Of a stretch of DNA of 64,000 nucleotides, positions 14,798 through 24,102 are shown one piece after another. This stretch comes from CAZTDU01 sp050248795. Lineage in GTDB: Bacteria; Pseudomonadota; Gammaproteobacteria; Burkholderiales; SG8-39. The stretch covers positions 62,001 through 126,000 of the forward strand of contig JBFWRS010000002.1 of NCBI GenBank assembly GCA_050248795.1. The letters run 5' to 3'. A model generated the notes under the pieces. It saw only the letters and a list, made by a program, of their open reading frames with translations, did not search any database and was not told where the DNA came from. Every line of letters starts with the position of its first letter. The first letter of the stretch is position 1. The position numbers were made by a program, and so were the translations under genes.

Positions 14798-17575
14798 ATG
14801 TCGCTGATCCTCATCATCGCGCTGCCCCTGCTGCTGGGGCCGCTGTTCGCTTTCCTCGGCGCGCGCTTCGGACGGTCCGGATCCGCGTGGGCGGTGGCGG
14901 CGGTCGCGGCGGCGGCGCTCGCGCTGGTGCTCGCCCAGGCCGGCGCGGTCATCGACGGCACGCCCCTCATGTGGCGCTGGCAATGGCTGCCCGAGGCGGG
15001 CCTGAACCTGTCGCTGCGCCTGGACGGGCTTGCGCTGCTGTTCGTGCTGCTGATCCTCGCCATCGGCCTTCTGGTCATCCTGTACGCCCGCTACTACCTT
15101 TCGCCCGAGGATTCGCTCGGGCGCTTCTACGCCATCCTGATGGTGTTCATGGCGGCGATGCTCGGCATCGTCACTTCCGACAACCTGCTGGTGCTCGCCG
15201 TGTTCTGGGAGCTGACCGGCGTCACCTCGTTCCTGCTGATCGGCTACTGGGGCAACCGCGTGGAGTCGCGCCAGGGCGCGCGCATGGCGCTCGCCATCAC
15301 CGGCGGCGGCGGGCTGGCGATGCTCGCGGGCTTCCTGCTGCTGGGCGAGATCGCCGGCACCTACGAGATCTCGGAGCTGATCGAGAAGCGCGAGCTGATC
15401 CACGAGCACGCGCTTTACGTGCCGATGCTGCTGCTGGTGCTGCTCGGCGCCTTCACCAAGTCGGCGCAGTTCCCGTTCCATGCCTGGCTTCCCGAAGCGA
15501 TGGCGGCGCCCACGCCGGTGTCCGCGTACCTGCATTCGGCGACGATGGTGAAGGCGGGCGTGTTCCTCATCGCGCGCATGTACCCGATCCTCGGCCAGTC
15601 CGCGGTGTTCGAGTACACCGTGTGCGCGGTCGGCCTGACCACGATGGTGTTCGCCGCCTATGTCGCGGTGTTCAAGCACGACCTGAAGGGCCTGCTCGCC
15701 TACTCGACGATCAGCCACCTCGGCCTGATCACCTTCCTGCTCGGCCTGGATTCGCCGCTGTCGGCGCTGGCCGCGGTGTTCCACATCGTCAACCATGCCA
15801 TCTTCAAGGCATCCCTGTTCATGGCCGCCGGCATCATCGACCACGAGGCGGGCACCCGCGACATGCGCCGCCTGGGCGGATTGTGGCGCCACATGCCGCA
15901 CACGGCGACGCTCGCCATGGTGGCGGCGGCGGCGATGGCGGGCGTGCCGCTGCTGAACGGGTTCCTGTCCAAGGAGATGTTCTTTGCCGAGGCGCTCGAG
16001 CTCGACCAGCTCGGGCTGCTGGGCGAGATCGCGCCCTACGCGGTGGTCGCCGGCGGCGCCTTCGGCGTCGCCTATTCGCTGCGCTTCATCCATGACGTGT
16101 TCTTCCATGGCGACGCGAAGGGCCTGCCGCGCACGCCGCACGAGCCGCCGCGCTGGATGAAGGTGCCGGTCGAGATCCTGGTCGCGCTGTGCATCCTGGT
16201 CGGCGTGCTGCCCGGCCTCACCGTGGCCACGCTGGTCGACGTCGCCGGTGCATCCGTTTTCGGCGCCGCACTGCCGCCGCACGACATCGCCATCTTCCAC
16301 GGCTTCAATCTGCCGCTGGCGATGAGCGCGCTCGCCCTGGTGCTGGGCGCGCTGATGTACTGGGTGCTGCTGCATCGGCTCGACCTGCACCTGCACGTGC
16401 CCTCGGGATGGACCGGCAGGCTGCTGTTCACCCGCGCGGTAGACGGCCTGGTCGCAATCTGCCGGCTCATCACCGACCGGCTGGAGAACGGCTCGCTGCA
16501 GCGCTACCTCGCGCTGATGATCGGCTTCGCCCTCGTCGCCGGCACCGCGCCCTTCATCGGCGCCGGTGACGTGGTGCTCACCGGGCCGCAGGCGCTGATG
16601 CCCGCGAACGCATTCGCCTGGGCGCTGTGGCTGGTGCTGGTCGCTGCGGCGCTCGGTGCGGTGCTGGTGCACCGGCAGCGCCTCGCGGCGGTGATCCTGG
16701 TTGCGGTGGTCGGCCTGGCGGTCAGCATCGCCTTCGTCTACCTCTCCGCGCCCGACCTGGCGCTGACGCAGATCTCGGTCGAAGTGGTCGCCACGGTGCT
16801 GCTGCTGATGGCGCTGGCGCTGCTGCCGGCAACTAGCGAGCCCGAGTCCGGCGCGGCACGCCGCTTGCGCGATGCCGGGCTCGCCGCCGGCGCGGGGCTT
16901 GGCGTCGGCCTGCTCGCCTGGGCGGTGATGACGCGGCCGCTGGAGACCGTGTCGTGGTTCTTCGTCGACCAGAGCGTCCCCGGAGGCGGCGGCACCAACA
17001 TGGTGAACGTGATCCTGGTCGACTTCCGCGGCTTCGACACGCTGGGCGAGATCACGGTGCTGGCGATCGCGGCGATCGGCGTCGCCGCGCTGCTGGACGG
17101 GCTGCGTGTGCCGCGCGCCGCGCCACGGCAGGCGCACGATGCCTATCCGCTGATCCTCGCCACCGCGTCCAACGTCATGCTGCCGCTCACGCTGATGGTG
17201 TCGGCCTACATCTTCCTGCGCGGCCACAACGATCCCGGCGGCGGCTTCATCGCAGGCCTGGTGACCGCGATCGGCCTGGTCACGCAGTACATCGCCGATG
17301 GTTATCGCGCCACCGGGCAGCGTTTCAACCCGGACTACGCGCGCGTGGCGGGCGCTGGCATCGCGGTCGCCGGCGCCACCGGCATCGGCGCATGGTTCTA
17401 CGGCGCGCCCTTCCTTACCAGCGCGCACGGCTACGCCGGGATCCCGCTCCTTGGCAGCGTGCCGCTGGCGAGCGCCATCGCCTTCGACCTCGGCGTCTAC
17501 CTGGTGGTGGTCGGCGCGACGCTGCTGATGCTGGTCGCGCTCGCCGGCGCGGGCGAACGCGAGGCCGCGGCCTGA
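14798..17575 (+). CDS. mrpA: Mrp antiporter subunit A fused to subunit B
   Basis: A 925-residue membrane protein, the largest subunit of the multisubunit Na+(K+)/H+ antiporter. Residues about 1-500 form the NuoL-like antiporter body, with Glu in LAVFWELTGVTSFLLIG, Lys in TMVKAGVFLIAR and Lys in HAIFKASLFMAAG. A second membrane region, about 600-770, carries the DUF4040 / MbhE segments (VDFRGFDTLGEITVL). The end (about 790-920) is the MrpB domain with GHNDPGGGFIAGLV. The A-B fusion is the proteobacterial Pha/Mrp form. The gene starts a plus-strand operon followed by C, D, E, F and G. Confidence 0.93.
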   Translation: MSLILIIALPLLLGPLFAFLGARFGRSGSAWAVAAVAAAALALVLAQAGAVIDGTPLMWRWQWLPEAGLNLSLRLDGLALLFVLLILAIGLLVILYARYYLSPEDSLGRFYAILMVFMAAMLGIVTSDNLLVLAVFWELTGVTSFLLIGYWGNRVESRQGARMALAITGGGGLAMLAGFLLLGEIAGTYEISELIEKRELIHEHALYVPMLLLVLLGAFTKSAQFPFHAWLPEAMAAPTPVSAYLHSATMVKAGVFLIARMYPILGQSAVFEYTVCAVGLTTMVFAAYVAVFKHDLKGLLAYSTISHLGLITFLLGLDSPLSALAAVFHIVNHAIFKASLFMAAGIIDHEAGTRDMRRLGGLWRHMPHTATLAMVAAAAMAGVPLLNGFLSKEMFFAEALELDQLGLLGEIAPYAVVAGGAFGVAYSLRFIHDVFFHGDAKGLPRTPHEPPRWMKVPVEILVALCILVGVLPGLTVATLVDVAGASVFGAALPPHDIAIFHGFNLPLAMSALALVLGALMYWVLLHRLDLHLHVPSGWTGRLLFTRAVDGLVAICRLITDRLENGSLQRYLALMIGFALVAGTAPFIGAGDVVLTGPQALMPANAFAWALWLVLVAAALGAVLVHRQRLAAVILVAVVGLAVSIAFVYLSAPDLALTQISVEVVATVLLLMALALLPATSEPESGAARRLRDAGLAAGAGLGVGLLAWAVMTRPLETVSWFFVDQSVPGGGGTNMVNVILVDFRGFDTLGEITVLAIAAIGVAALLDGLRVPRAAPRQAHDAYPLILATASNVMLPLTLMVSAYIFLRGHNDPGGGFIAGLVTAIGLVTQYIADGYRATGQRFNPDYARVAGAGIAVAGATGIGAWFYGAPFLTSAHGYAGIPLLGSVPLASAIAFDLGVYLVVVGATLLMLVALAGAGEREAAA

Positions 17576-17576
17576 G

Positions 17577-17915
17577 ATGGAATTCCTCGTCGCCAGCGCC
17601 CTCGGGCTCATCACCGCCAGCGGCGTCTACCTGCTGCTGCGGCCGCGCACGTTCTCGGTGGTGCTCGGGCTGTCGCTGCTCGGCTACGCGGTAAACGGCT
17701 TCATCTTCGTCATGGGACGACTGGCGAGCGGCGCGCCCCCGCTGGTGTCGGCAGACGCCGCAGGCTACGCCGACCCGCTGCCGCAGGCGCTGGTGCTGAC
17801 CGCGATCGTCATCGGCTTCGGCATGACCGGCTTCATCATCGAGCTCGCGCTGCGCGCGCGCCAGGACGCGGGCAGCGACCACGTCGACGGCCGCGAGCCG
17901 GGGGAGCGCCGGTGA
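17577..17915 (+). CDS. mrpC: Mrp antiporter subunit C
   Basis: A 112-residue NuoK-like protein with three helices. FSVVLGLSLLGYAVNGFIF and LPQALVLTAIVIGFGMTGF are family-typical. It starts one base after the mrpA stop and overlaps mrpD by 4 bp. Together with A and D it forms the ion-translocating core. Confidence 0.92.
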   Translation: MEFLVASALGLITASGVYLLLRPRTFSVVLGLSLLGYAVNGFIFVMGRLASGAPPLVSADAAGYADPLPQALVLTAIVIGFGMTGFIIELALRARQDAGSDHVDGREPGERR

Positions 17916-19447
17916 ACCACCTCGTCATCGTCCCGGTGCTGCTGCCGCTCCTGACCGCGGCGCTGCTGCTCGTAGCAGCGCCGCGGCTCGCCGTGCAGCG
18001 TGTCGCGGCAATCGCCGCGACGCTGCTGCTGGCCGCGGTGTCGGTTGCGCTGCTCTCGCTGAGCGCCGACGACGCGCACCGCGTGTACGCGCTCGGTGCC
18101 TGGCCCGCGCCCTTCGGCATCGTGCTAGTGCTCGACCGCACGTCCGCGCTCTTCGTCACCATCGTGTCGCTGGTTGCGCTGGGCGCGGTCGCCGCCGCCG
18201 CGGGCGGCTGGGACGCGCGCGGGCGCTACTTCCACGCGCTGTTCCAGTTCCAGCTCGCCGGCCTGAACGGCGCCTTCCTTACCGCAGACCTGTTCAACCT
18301 GTTCGTGTTCTTCGAAGTGCTGCTGATCGCCTCCTACTGCCTGCTGCTGCACGGCCTGGGCGCCCAGCGCCTGCGCGCCGCGGTGCACTACGTGGTGATC
18401 AACCTCACCGCCTCGGCGCTGTTCCTGGTTGCGGTGGCGACGCTCTACGGCCTCACCGGCACGCTGAACATGGCGGACCTCGCCACCCGCGTCGCCGAGC
18501 TGCCCGAGTCGGACGCGCCGTTCGCGCGTGCCGCCGGCCTGCTGCTGTTCGCCGTGTTCGCGGTCAAGGCGGCGATGTTTCCGCTGCAGTTCTGGCTGCC
18601 CGCCACCTATGCGGCCGCGTGCGCGCCGGTCGCGGCGCTGTTCGCGGTGATGACCAAGGTCGGCCTGTACGCGATCGCGCGCGTCTATCCGCTGGTGTTC
18701 GGCGATACGGCCGGTGCGGCTTCGCTGCTCGAGGCGCCGCTGATGCCGTTGGCGCTGGTCACCCTGGCGCTGGGCGCCATCGGCGCGCTCGCCGCGGCGC
18801 GCCTGGGCGGCGTGGTCGCCTGCTTCACCGTCGTCTCCGCGGGCACCGTGCTGGTCTCGCTCGCGCTGCTCAGCCAGGCCGGCGTCGCCGCCGCGCTCTA
18901 CTACATGGCGCACAGCAGCTTCGCGCTCGCGGCGCTGTTCCTCGTTGCCGGCCTGTTCGCCGCGCAACGCGGCGCCGAGGCAGACCGCCTCGCGCCGGGG
19001 CCGGCGCTGGCGCAACCCGGCCTGCTCGGCATGCTGCTGCTGGTCGGTGCGCTCAGCATCGCCGGGCTGCCGCCGCTGTCGGGCTTCGTCGGCAAGCTGC
19101 TGATCCTCCAGGCCGCGCGGGGCGAGCTGGCGCTGTGGACCTGGAGCGTGGTGCTCGGCGCCACGCTGCTCGCCATCGTCTGCCTGACGCGCGCGGGCAG
19201 CCTGCTGGTGTGGAACAGCGCACCCGGTCCTGCGCGCGCGCCCGGCGCCCGCGCGCTCGAGGTCGCGCCGGTGGTCTTCCTGCTCGGCTGCAGCGTGGCG
19301 ATGGCTGCATTCGCCGCGCCCCTGCACCGCTATACCGATGCCGCGGCAGCCCAGCTGCTGCAGCCCGCCGGCTACATCAATGCGGTACTGTCCGCGGCAC
19401 CAGAGCGCCGGGTGCGTGCGTTCCCCGATGCGGAGGCGCGACGATGA
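17912..19447 (+). CDS. mrpD: Mrp antiporter subunit D
   Basis: A 511-residue antiporter-like membrane protein. Glu in LFNLFVFFEVLLIAS and Lys in VMTKVGLYAIARV are conserved. The helix that carries a Lys in the other D paralogues here reads YYMAHSSFALAALFLVAG, without Lys, which I remember as usual in PhaD-type subunits. The start is GTG at 17912, overlapping mrpC by 4 bp. It overlaps mrpE by 4 bp. Confidence 0.92.
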   Translation: MNHLVIVPVLLPLLTAALLLVAAPRLAVQRVAAIAATLLLAAVSVALLSLSADDAHRVYALGAWPAPFGIVLVLDRTSALFVTIVSLVALGAVAAAAGGWDARGRYFHALFQFQLAGLNGAFLTADLFNLFVFFEVLLIASYCLLLHGLGAQRLRAAVHYVVINLTASALFLVAVATLYGLTGTLNMADLATRVAELPESDAPFARAAGLLLFAVFAVKAAMFPLQFWLPATYAAACAPVAALFAVMTKVGLYAIARVYPLVFGDTAGAASLLEAPLMPLALVTLALGAIGALAAARLGGVVACFTVVSAGTVLVSLALLSQAGVAAALYYMAHSSFALAALFLVAGLFAAQRGAEADRLAPGPALAQPGLLGMLLLVGALSIAGLPPLSGFVGKLLILQAARGELALWTWSVVLGATLLAIVCLTRAGSLLVWNSAPGPARAPGARALEVAPVVFLLGCSVAMAAFAAPLHRYTDAAAAQLLQPAGYINAVLSAAPERRVRAFPDAEARR

Positions 19448-19938
19448 AGGCGCTGCTGCCCCAGCCGCTCACCAGCGCGGTGCTCGCCGCCGGCTGGCTG
19501 CTGCTGGCCGGCTTCTCTGCCGCGCACCTGGCAATGGCGATCCTGGTCTCGCTGGCGCTGCCGTGGTTCACACGGCGCTTCGTCGGCGAGGCCATGGGGA
19601 AGGTGCGCGGCTGGCGCGGCCTCGCCCTGGCGGCGCGCTTCACGTTGCTGGTGACCTGGGACATCGTGGTCGCGAACGCGGTGGTCGCGCGGCTGGTGCT
19701 GGGCCCGCCGCAGCGGCTGCGCCCGGCCTGGATCGAGGTGCCGGTCGACCTCGAGCAGCCGCTGGCGATATCGCTGTTCGCGTCGATCATCACGATGACG
19801 CCGGGAACCGTGTCCGCCGACCTGTCCGACGACCGCCGCTGCCTGCTGGTGCATGTACTGGATACCGACAACCCGGCGGCGCTGGCGGCCGACATCAAGT
19901 CGCGCTACGAGCGCCCCCTCGCGGAGATATTCGCATGA
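19444..19938 (+). CDS. mrpE: Mrp antiporter subunit E
   Basis: A 164-residue protein with N-terminal helices (about 12-50) and a C-terminal soluble domain containing IITMTPGTVSADLSDD at about residues 117-132, the MnhE signature. The ATG at 19444 overlaps the mrpD stop (ATGA), and the gene overlaps mrpF by 4 bp. Confidence 0.92.
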   Translation: MKALLPQPLTSAVLAAGWLLLAGFSAAHLAMAILVSLALPWFTRRFVGEAMGKVRGWRGLALAARFTLLVTWDIVVANAVVARLVLGPPQRLRPAWIEVPVDLEQPLAISLFASIITMTPGTVSADLSDDRRCLLVHVLDTDNPAALAADIKSRYERPLAEIFA

Positions 19939-20204
19939 TGGAGTTCGCCCTCAACGTCGCTTTCGGCTCTATCGCGGTGGCGCTGGCGCTGTCGCTGTGG
20001 CGCCTGGCGCGCGGCCCCGACGTGCCGGACCGCATCCTTGCGCTGGATGCGATGTACATCAACGCCGTGGCATTCATCGTGCTGCTGGGCATCCGCACCG
20101 GCTCGGCGGCCTACTTCGAGGCGGCGCTGCTGATCGCGCTGTTCGGCTTCGTCGCCACGGTGGCGCTGGCGCGCTACGTGGCGCGCGGCGACGTGCTGGA
20201 CTGA
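19935..20204 (+). CDS. mrpF: Mrp antiporter subunit F
   Basis: An 89-residue, three-helix MrpF/PhaF protein. The loop RGPDVPDRILALDAM is the family signature. The ATG at 19935 overlaps the mrpE stop; a second ATG directly follows and could be used instead. Nine bases separate it from mrpG, whose GAGGA ribosome site overlaps this stop region. Confidence 0.9.
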   Translation: MMEFALNVAFGSIAVALALSLWRLARGPDVPDRILALDAMYINAVAFIVLLGIRTGSAAYFEAALLIALFGFVATVALARYVARGDVLD

Positions 20205-20213
20205 GGAGGAAGC

Positions 20214-20525
20214 ATGGCAGAACTGGTCGTTTCCGCTTTCCTGCTGGTCGGCAGCTTCTTCGTGCTGGTCGGCGCCATCGGCCTTGCGCGGCTGCCCGAT
20301 TTCTTCACGCGGCTGCACGCGCCGACCAAGGCGACCACGCTCGGGGTCGGCGGCATGCTGCTCGCGTCGATGGCGCACTTCCTCGCGCTCGGCGCGCCCA
20401 GCGTGCACGAACTGCTGATCACGCTGTTCCTTTTCGTCACCGCGCCGGTGAGCGCGTACATGCTGGCGCGTGCCGGGCTGCAGTTGAAACTGCGCTCGCG
20501 CGCCCCTCTGCCTCCTGCGGAGTAG
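20214..20525 (+). CDS. mrpG: Mrp antiporter subunit G
   Basis: A 103-residue three-helix protein with GLARLPDFFTRLHAPTKA at about residues 23-40, the MnhG/PhaG signature. It has a strong GAGGAGGA ribosome site and is the last gene of the standard Mrp operon. It converges on the LutC-like gene with only 21 bp between the stops; a GCTCC-loop-GGAGC stem there lacks a T-run. Confidence 0.92.
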   Translation: MAELVVSAFLLVGSFFVLVGAIGLARLPDFFTRLHAPTKATTLGVGGMLLASMAHFLALGAPSVHELLITLFLFVTAPVSAYMLARAGLQLKLRSRAPLPPAE

Positions 20526-20546
20526 CTCCTTCGCGGAGCCGCGGCA

Positions 20547-21197
20547 TCAGCCGGCGATGATGACGTGCACGCGCGCAGGGCCGTGCGCGCCCAGCACCAC
20601 GGTCTGTTCGATGTCCGCCGTGCGCGACGGCCCGGAGATGTAGTTCACCGCGCGCGGCAGCTGGCCGAGCTCGGCGCGCATCAGGTCCCAGGCATCCTCC
20701 ATGTGCGCGACGATGCGCGACGCGGGGACGATCGCGACATGCGTCTCGGGCAGCAGGCTGACGCTGGAGGGCGTGTCCGGGCCGGACAGCACGCACAGCG
20801 TCCCGGTTTCCGCGATCGCGCAATAGGCGCCGGTGACGCCGATCGCATCCGCACCAACCGCCGCGCGCGCTTCGAGCGCAAGGCCGGCGCCGCGCCAGTC
20901 GAGCGTCGCCAGCCGCGGCCAGACGCAGCCCGACCTTGCGAGCTTGTGCGCGTCCAGGTATCGCGCCACCGCGCCGGGCGCATCCCGCTCGCTCGCCACC
21001 GCGTCCACCGTGCTCGCCAGCGCCGCGGCCCTGGCGCGGAAGCGCTCGACCAGGTCGCGGTCGAGCGCGGGCAACGGACCGCGCGGATGCGCGCGCAGGT
21101 AGGTCGTCACCAGGTCCTGCTCGTCCGCGCCCGGCGCGGCGCCGCCGCGGTGCTGCGCGCGGCGGATGCGCTCCAGGATGCGCTCGCGCGCCGGCAT
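20547..21197 (-). CDS. LutC-like LUD domain protein
   Basis: A 216-residue cytoplasmic protein of the LUD family (LutC / YkgG type). The core TGAYCAIAETGTLCVLSGP (about residues 120-138) and the end with SGPSRTADIEQTVVLGAHGP are characteristic. LutC normally works with the iron-sulfur proteins LutA and LutB in L-lactate oxidation. Neither lies beside it; instead it follows pntB with no gap. The iron-sulfur protein at 30150-31364 is GlcF, a LutA relative, but in a different cluster. The function here is therefore open. Confidence 0.82.
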   Translation of the reverse strand: MPARERILERIRRAQHRGGAAPGADEQDLVTTYLRAHPRGPLPALDRDLVERFRARAAALASTVDAVASERDAPGAVARYLDAHKLARSGCVWPRLATLDWRGAGLALEARAAVGADAIGVTGAYCAIAETGTLCVLSGPDTPSSVSLLPETHVAIVPASRIVAHMEDAWDLMRAELGQLPRAVNYISGPSRTADIEQTVVLGAHGPARVHVIIAG

Positions 21198-22613
21198 CTA
21201 GTCCAGCGCCTTCACCAGGTCGTCGATGACCTTCTTCGCGTCGCCGAACACCATCATCGTCTTGTCCATGTAGAAGAGCGGGTTGTCCAGGCCGGCGTAA
21301 CCGGCGGCCATGCTGCGCTTGTTGACCAGCACGGTGCGCGCCTTCACCACGTCCAGGATCGGCATGCCGTAGATCGGGCTGCCCTTCTCGTAGGCGAGCG
21401 GATTGACGACGTCGTTGGCGCCCAGCACCAGCGCGACATCCGCGGTGCCGAAATCGCTGTTGATGTCCTCCATCTCGAACACCTGGTCGTACGGCACTTC
21501 GGCTTCCGCCAGCAGCACGTTCATGTGCCCCGGCATGCGGCCCGCCACCGGGTGGATCGCGTAGCGCACGCTGACGCCCTTGGCGGCGAGCTTGGCCGCC
21601 ATCTCCTTCACCGCGTGCTGCGCGCGCGCCACGGCCAGGCCGTAGCCCGGGACGATGATCACGGATTCGGCGTTCGCCATCAGGAACGCGGCGTCGTCGG
21701 CCGAGCCCGAGCGCACCGTCTTCTGCTCGCCGCCCGCGGCAGCCGACCCCTCGGCGGCGCCAAACCCGCCGAGGATGACGCTGAAGAACGAGCGGTTCAT
21801 CGCCTTGCACATGATGTAGGAGAGGATCGCGCCCGAGGAGCCGACCAGCGAGCCGGCAACGATAAGCAGGGAATTGTTCAGCGAAAACCCGATTCCCGCC
21901 GCCGCCCAGCCCGAGTAGCTGTTCAGCATCGAGATCACCACCGGCATGTCGGCGCCGCCGATCGGGATGATGATCATCACGCCGAGCATGAACGCCAGGC
22001 CCGCCATGAAGATGAAGGGCGTCCACGCCTGGTCGTTCGACATGAAGAACGCGAAGCCGAATCCGAGCATCAGCACGAACAGCGCAAGGTTCAGCATGTG
22101 CTGGCCGGGGAACACCACCGGCGCGGAGGAAAACAGCCGGAAGTGCTTGCCCAGGCCCGCGAGCTTGCCGAAGGCGATCACGCTGCCCGAGAAGGTGATC
22201 GCGCCGACGAAGGTGCCGATGAACAGCTCCAGCCGGTTGCCGCGCGGCATCGGCTCGGCAACGCCGAAGGCGGCCGGGTTGTTCACCGCCGCGATCGCGA
22301 TCAGCACCGCCGCCATGCCGACCAGCGAATGCATCAGCGCGACCAGCTCCGGCATCTGCGTCATCTGCACGCGGCGCGCGAACAGCGCACCGACGGCGCC
22401 GCCGATCGCGATGCCGAGGATGATCAACGCGTGGCTCTTCACCACCGCCAGCGTCACCAGCACGGCGATCGCCATGCCGGCGATGCCGAAGGCGTTGCCG
22501 CGGCGCGCCGTCTCGGGGTGCGACAGCCCTTTCAGCGCGAGGATGAAACAGACCGACGCGACCAGGTACCAGAGCGTCAGCTGGTTCGCGGTAATGGTGC
22601 GCACCTCATCCAT
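21198..22613 (-). CDS. pntB: NAD(P) transhydrogenase subunit beta
   Basis: A 471-residue membrane enzyme subunit. About nine helices (residues 1-260) form the proton channel. The C-terminal dIII domain (about 290-471) binds NADP(H), with IIVPGYGLAVARAQHAV and FGDAKKVIDDLV. With PntA it uses the proton gradient to reduce NADP+ with NADH. The ATG at 22613 overlaps the end of pntAB by 8 bp. Confidence 0.95.
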   Translation of the reverse strand: MDEVRTITANQLTLWYLVASVCFILALKGLSHPETARRGNAFGIAGMAIAVLVTLAVVKSHALIILGIAIGGAVGALFARRVQMTQMPELVALMHSLVGMAAVLIAIAAVNNPAAFGVAEPMPRGNRLELFIGTFVGAITFSGSVIAFGKLAGLGKHFRLFSSAPVVFPGQHMLNLALFVLMLGFGFAFFMSNDQAWTPFIFMAGLAFMLGVMIIIPIGGADMPVVISMLNSYSGWAAAGIGFSLNNSLLIVAGSLVGSSGAILSYIMCKAMNRSFFSVILGGFGAAEGSAAAGGEQKTVRSGSADDAAFLMANAESVIIVPGYGLAVARAQHAVKEMAAKLAAKGVSVRYAIHPVAGRMPGHMNVLLAEAEVPYDQVFEMEDINSDFGTADVALVLGANDVVNPLAYEKGSPIYGMPILDVVKARTVLVNKRSMAAGYAGLDNPLFYMDKTMMVFGDAKKVIDDLVKALD

Positions 22614-22947
22614 GGCTCTTGTCTCCCGCCACGGCGCCGTCCTTCGGCGCCTTCGGGGCCTTCTTCCTGAACATCTCGAGCATGCGCTGCGTAACGAGGA
22701 AGCCGCCGAAGACGTTCACCGCGGCGAGCACTACCGCAGCGAAGCCCACCCAGCCGCCGAAATCGGTCTCGGCGGGACCGGCGGCGAGGATCGCGCCGAC
22801 GATGATCACGCTGGATATGGCGTTCGTCACGCTCATCAGCGGCGTGTGCAGCGCGGGCGTGACGTTCCAGATCACGTGATAGCCGACGAAGATCGCCAGC
22901 ACGAAGATGACGAGGTTGGTGATGGTGGGGTCTACGATGCCGCTCAT
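22606..22947 (-). CDS. pntAB: NAD(P) transhydrogenase subunit alpha, membrane part
   Basis: A 113-residue protein with three to four helices, equal to the C-terminal membrane portion of E. coli PntA. The block WNVTPALHTPLMSVTNAIS at about residues 27-45 is diagnostic. The alpha chain is split in two genes here, as in Rhodospirillum. It starts three bases after pntAA. Confidence 0.93.
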   Translation of the reverse strand: MSGIVDPTITNLVIFVLAIFVGYHVIWNVTPALHTPLMSVTNAISSVIIVGAILAAGPAETDFGGWVGFAAVVLAAVNVFGGFLVTQRMLEMFRKKAPKAPKDGAVAGDKSHG

Positions 22948-22950
22948 CTG

Positions 22951-24072
22951 CTAGCTCCGTTTGGTGACTTCGCCGCCGATGCAGGCGAGGCTGCCGGCGA
23001 CGATCTCGTCCTCGCGGTCGAGCTTGAATTCGCCCGTCTTCGCATCCAGCATCAGGCCGAGGAAGTTGTACAGGTTGCGCGCGTACAGCGCAGACGCGTC
23101 GAAGGGCACCGTCGCGGCAAGGTTCGGGTAGCCGACGATCCTGACGCCGCCCCTGTGCACCACCTTGCCGAGCTCGGCGCCTTCGACGTTGCCGCCCTGC
23201 TCTATCGCCAGGTCGACGATCACCGAGCCGGGCTTCATCGCCGACACGGTCGCCTCCCGGATCAGCTTGGGCGCGGGGCGGCCGGGAATCAGCGCCGTGG
23301 TGATGATCACGTCGGAGGCCAGCGCGCGCTGGTGCACGGCTTCTGCCTGCCTGCGCATCCAGTCGGCCGGCATCGGCCGCGCATAGCCGCCCACGCCCTG
23401 CGCGATCTCCTTCTCCTCGTCGGTCAGGTAGGGCACGTCGACGAACTTCGCCCCCAGCGACTCGATCTGTTCCTTCACCGCCGGGCGCACGTCGGAAGCC
23501 TCGATGACCGCGCCCAGGCGCTTCGCGGTGGCGATCGCCTGCAGGCCGGCGACGCCGGCGCCGAGCACCAGCACGCGCGCCGCCTTCACGGTTCCCGCTG
23601 CCGTCATCAGCATCGGGAAGAAGCGGCCGATCTCGGCCGCCGCGAGCACCACCGCCTTGTAGCCGGCGATGTTGGCCTGCGACGACAGCACGTCCATCGA
23701 CTGCGCGCGCGAGATCCGCGGCAGCCATTCCATGGCGAAGCCGGTGACCCCGCACCGGGCGAGCGCCTCGAGCGCCTGCGCGTCGTAGGGATTCAGCAAC
23801 CCGATGAGCAGCGAATCCTTCTTCAGCATGCCGAGCTCGGCGGCCAGCGGGGCACGCACCTTCAGCACGATGTCGGCGTCGAACGCCTCCGCCGCCGCGG
23901 CGACGAGCTTCGCGCCCGCGGCCTCGTAGTCGCGGTCAGGGATGCTCGAAGCCGCACCCGCGCCGGCCTGCACGCGTACCTCGTTCTTCGCGGCCAGCTT
24001 CTTCACCGTTTCCGGGGTTGCGGCAACGCGCGTTTCTCCCGCCAGCGCTTCGGCGGGGATGCCAATTCTCAT
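22951..24072 (-). CDS. pntAA: NAD(P) transhydrogenase subunit alpha, NAD-binding part
   Basis: A 373-residue soluble dI subunit related to alanine dehydrogenase. The NAD-binding glycine motif lies in VLVLGAGVAGLQAIATAKRL at about residues 166-185. RPAVKEQIESLGAKFVDV follows, as in other PntA proteins. With pntAB and pntB it forms the complete proton-translocating transhydrogenase, supplying NADPH. Confidence 0.95.
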   Translation of the reverse strand: MRIGIPAEALAGETRVAATPETVKKLAAKNEVRVQAGAGAASSIPDRDYEAAGAKLVAAAAEAFDADIVLKVRAPLAAELGMLKKDSLLIGLLNPYDAQALEALARCGVTGFAMEWLPRISRAQSMDVLSSQANIAGYKAVVLAAAEIGRFFPMLMTAAGTVKAARVLVLGAGVAGLQAIATAKRLGAVIEASDVRPAVKEQIESLGAKFVDVPYLTDEEKEIAQGVGGYARPMPADWMRRQAEAVHQRALASDVIITTALIPGRPAPKLIREATVSAMKPGSVIVDLAIEQGGNVEGAELGKVVHRGGVRIVGYPNLAATVPFDASALYARNLYNFLGLMLDAKTGEFKLDREDEIVAGSLACIGGEVTKRS

Positions 24073-24102
24073 GAGCGGGATCTCCCTTTGGACGCCGCGA
24101 TT

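Noticed and set aside
14780..17614. Minus-strand open frame of 944 codons opposite mrpA
   Set aside because: The composition is Arg, His, Gln and Ala rich with no recognisable domain, as expected for the antisense of GC-rich codons with G/C third positions. The plus strand holds a clear MrpA.
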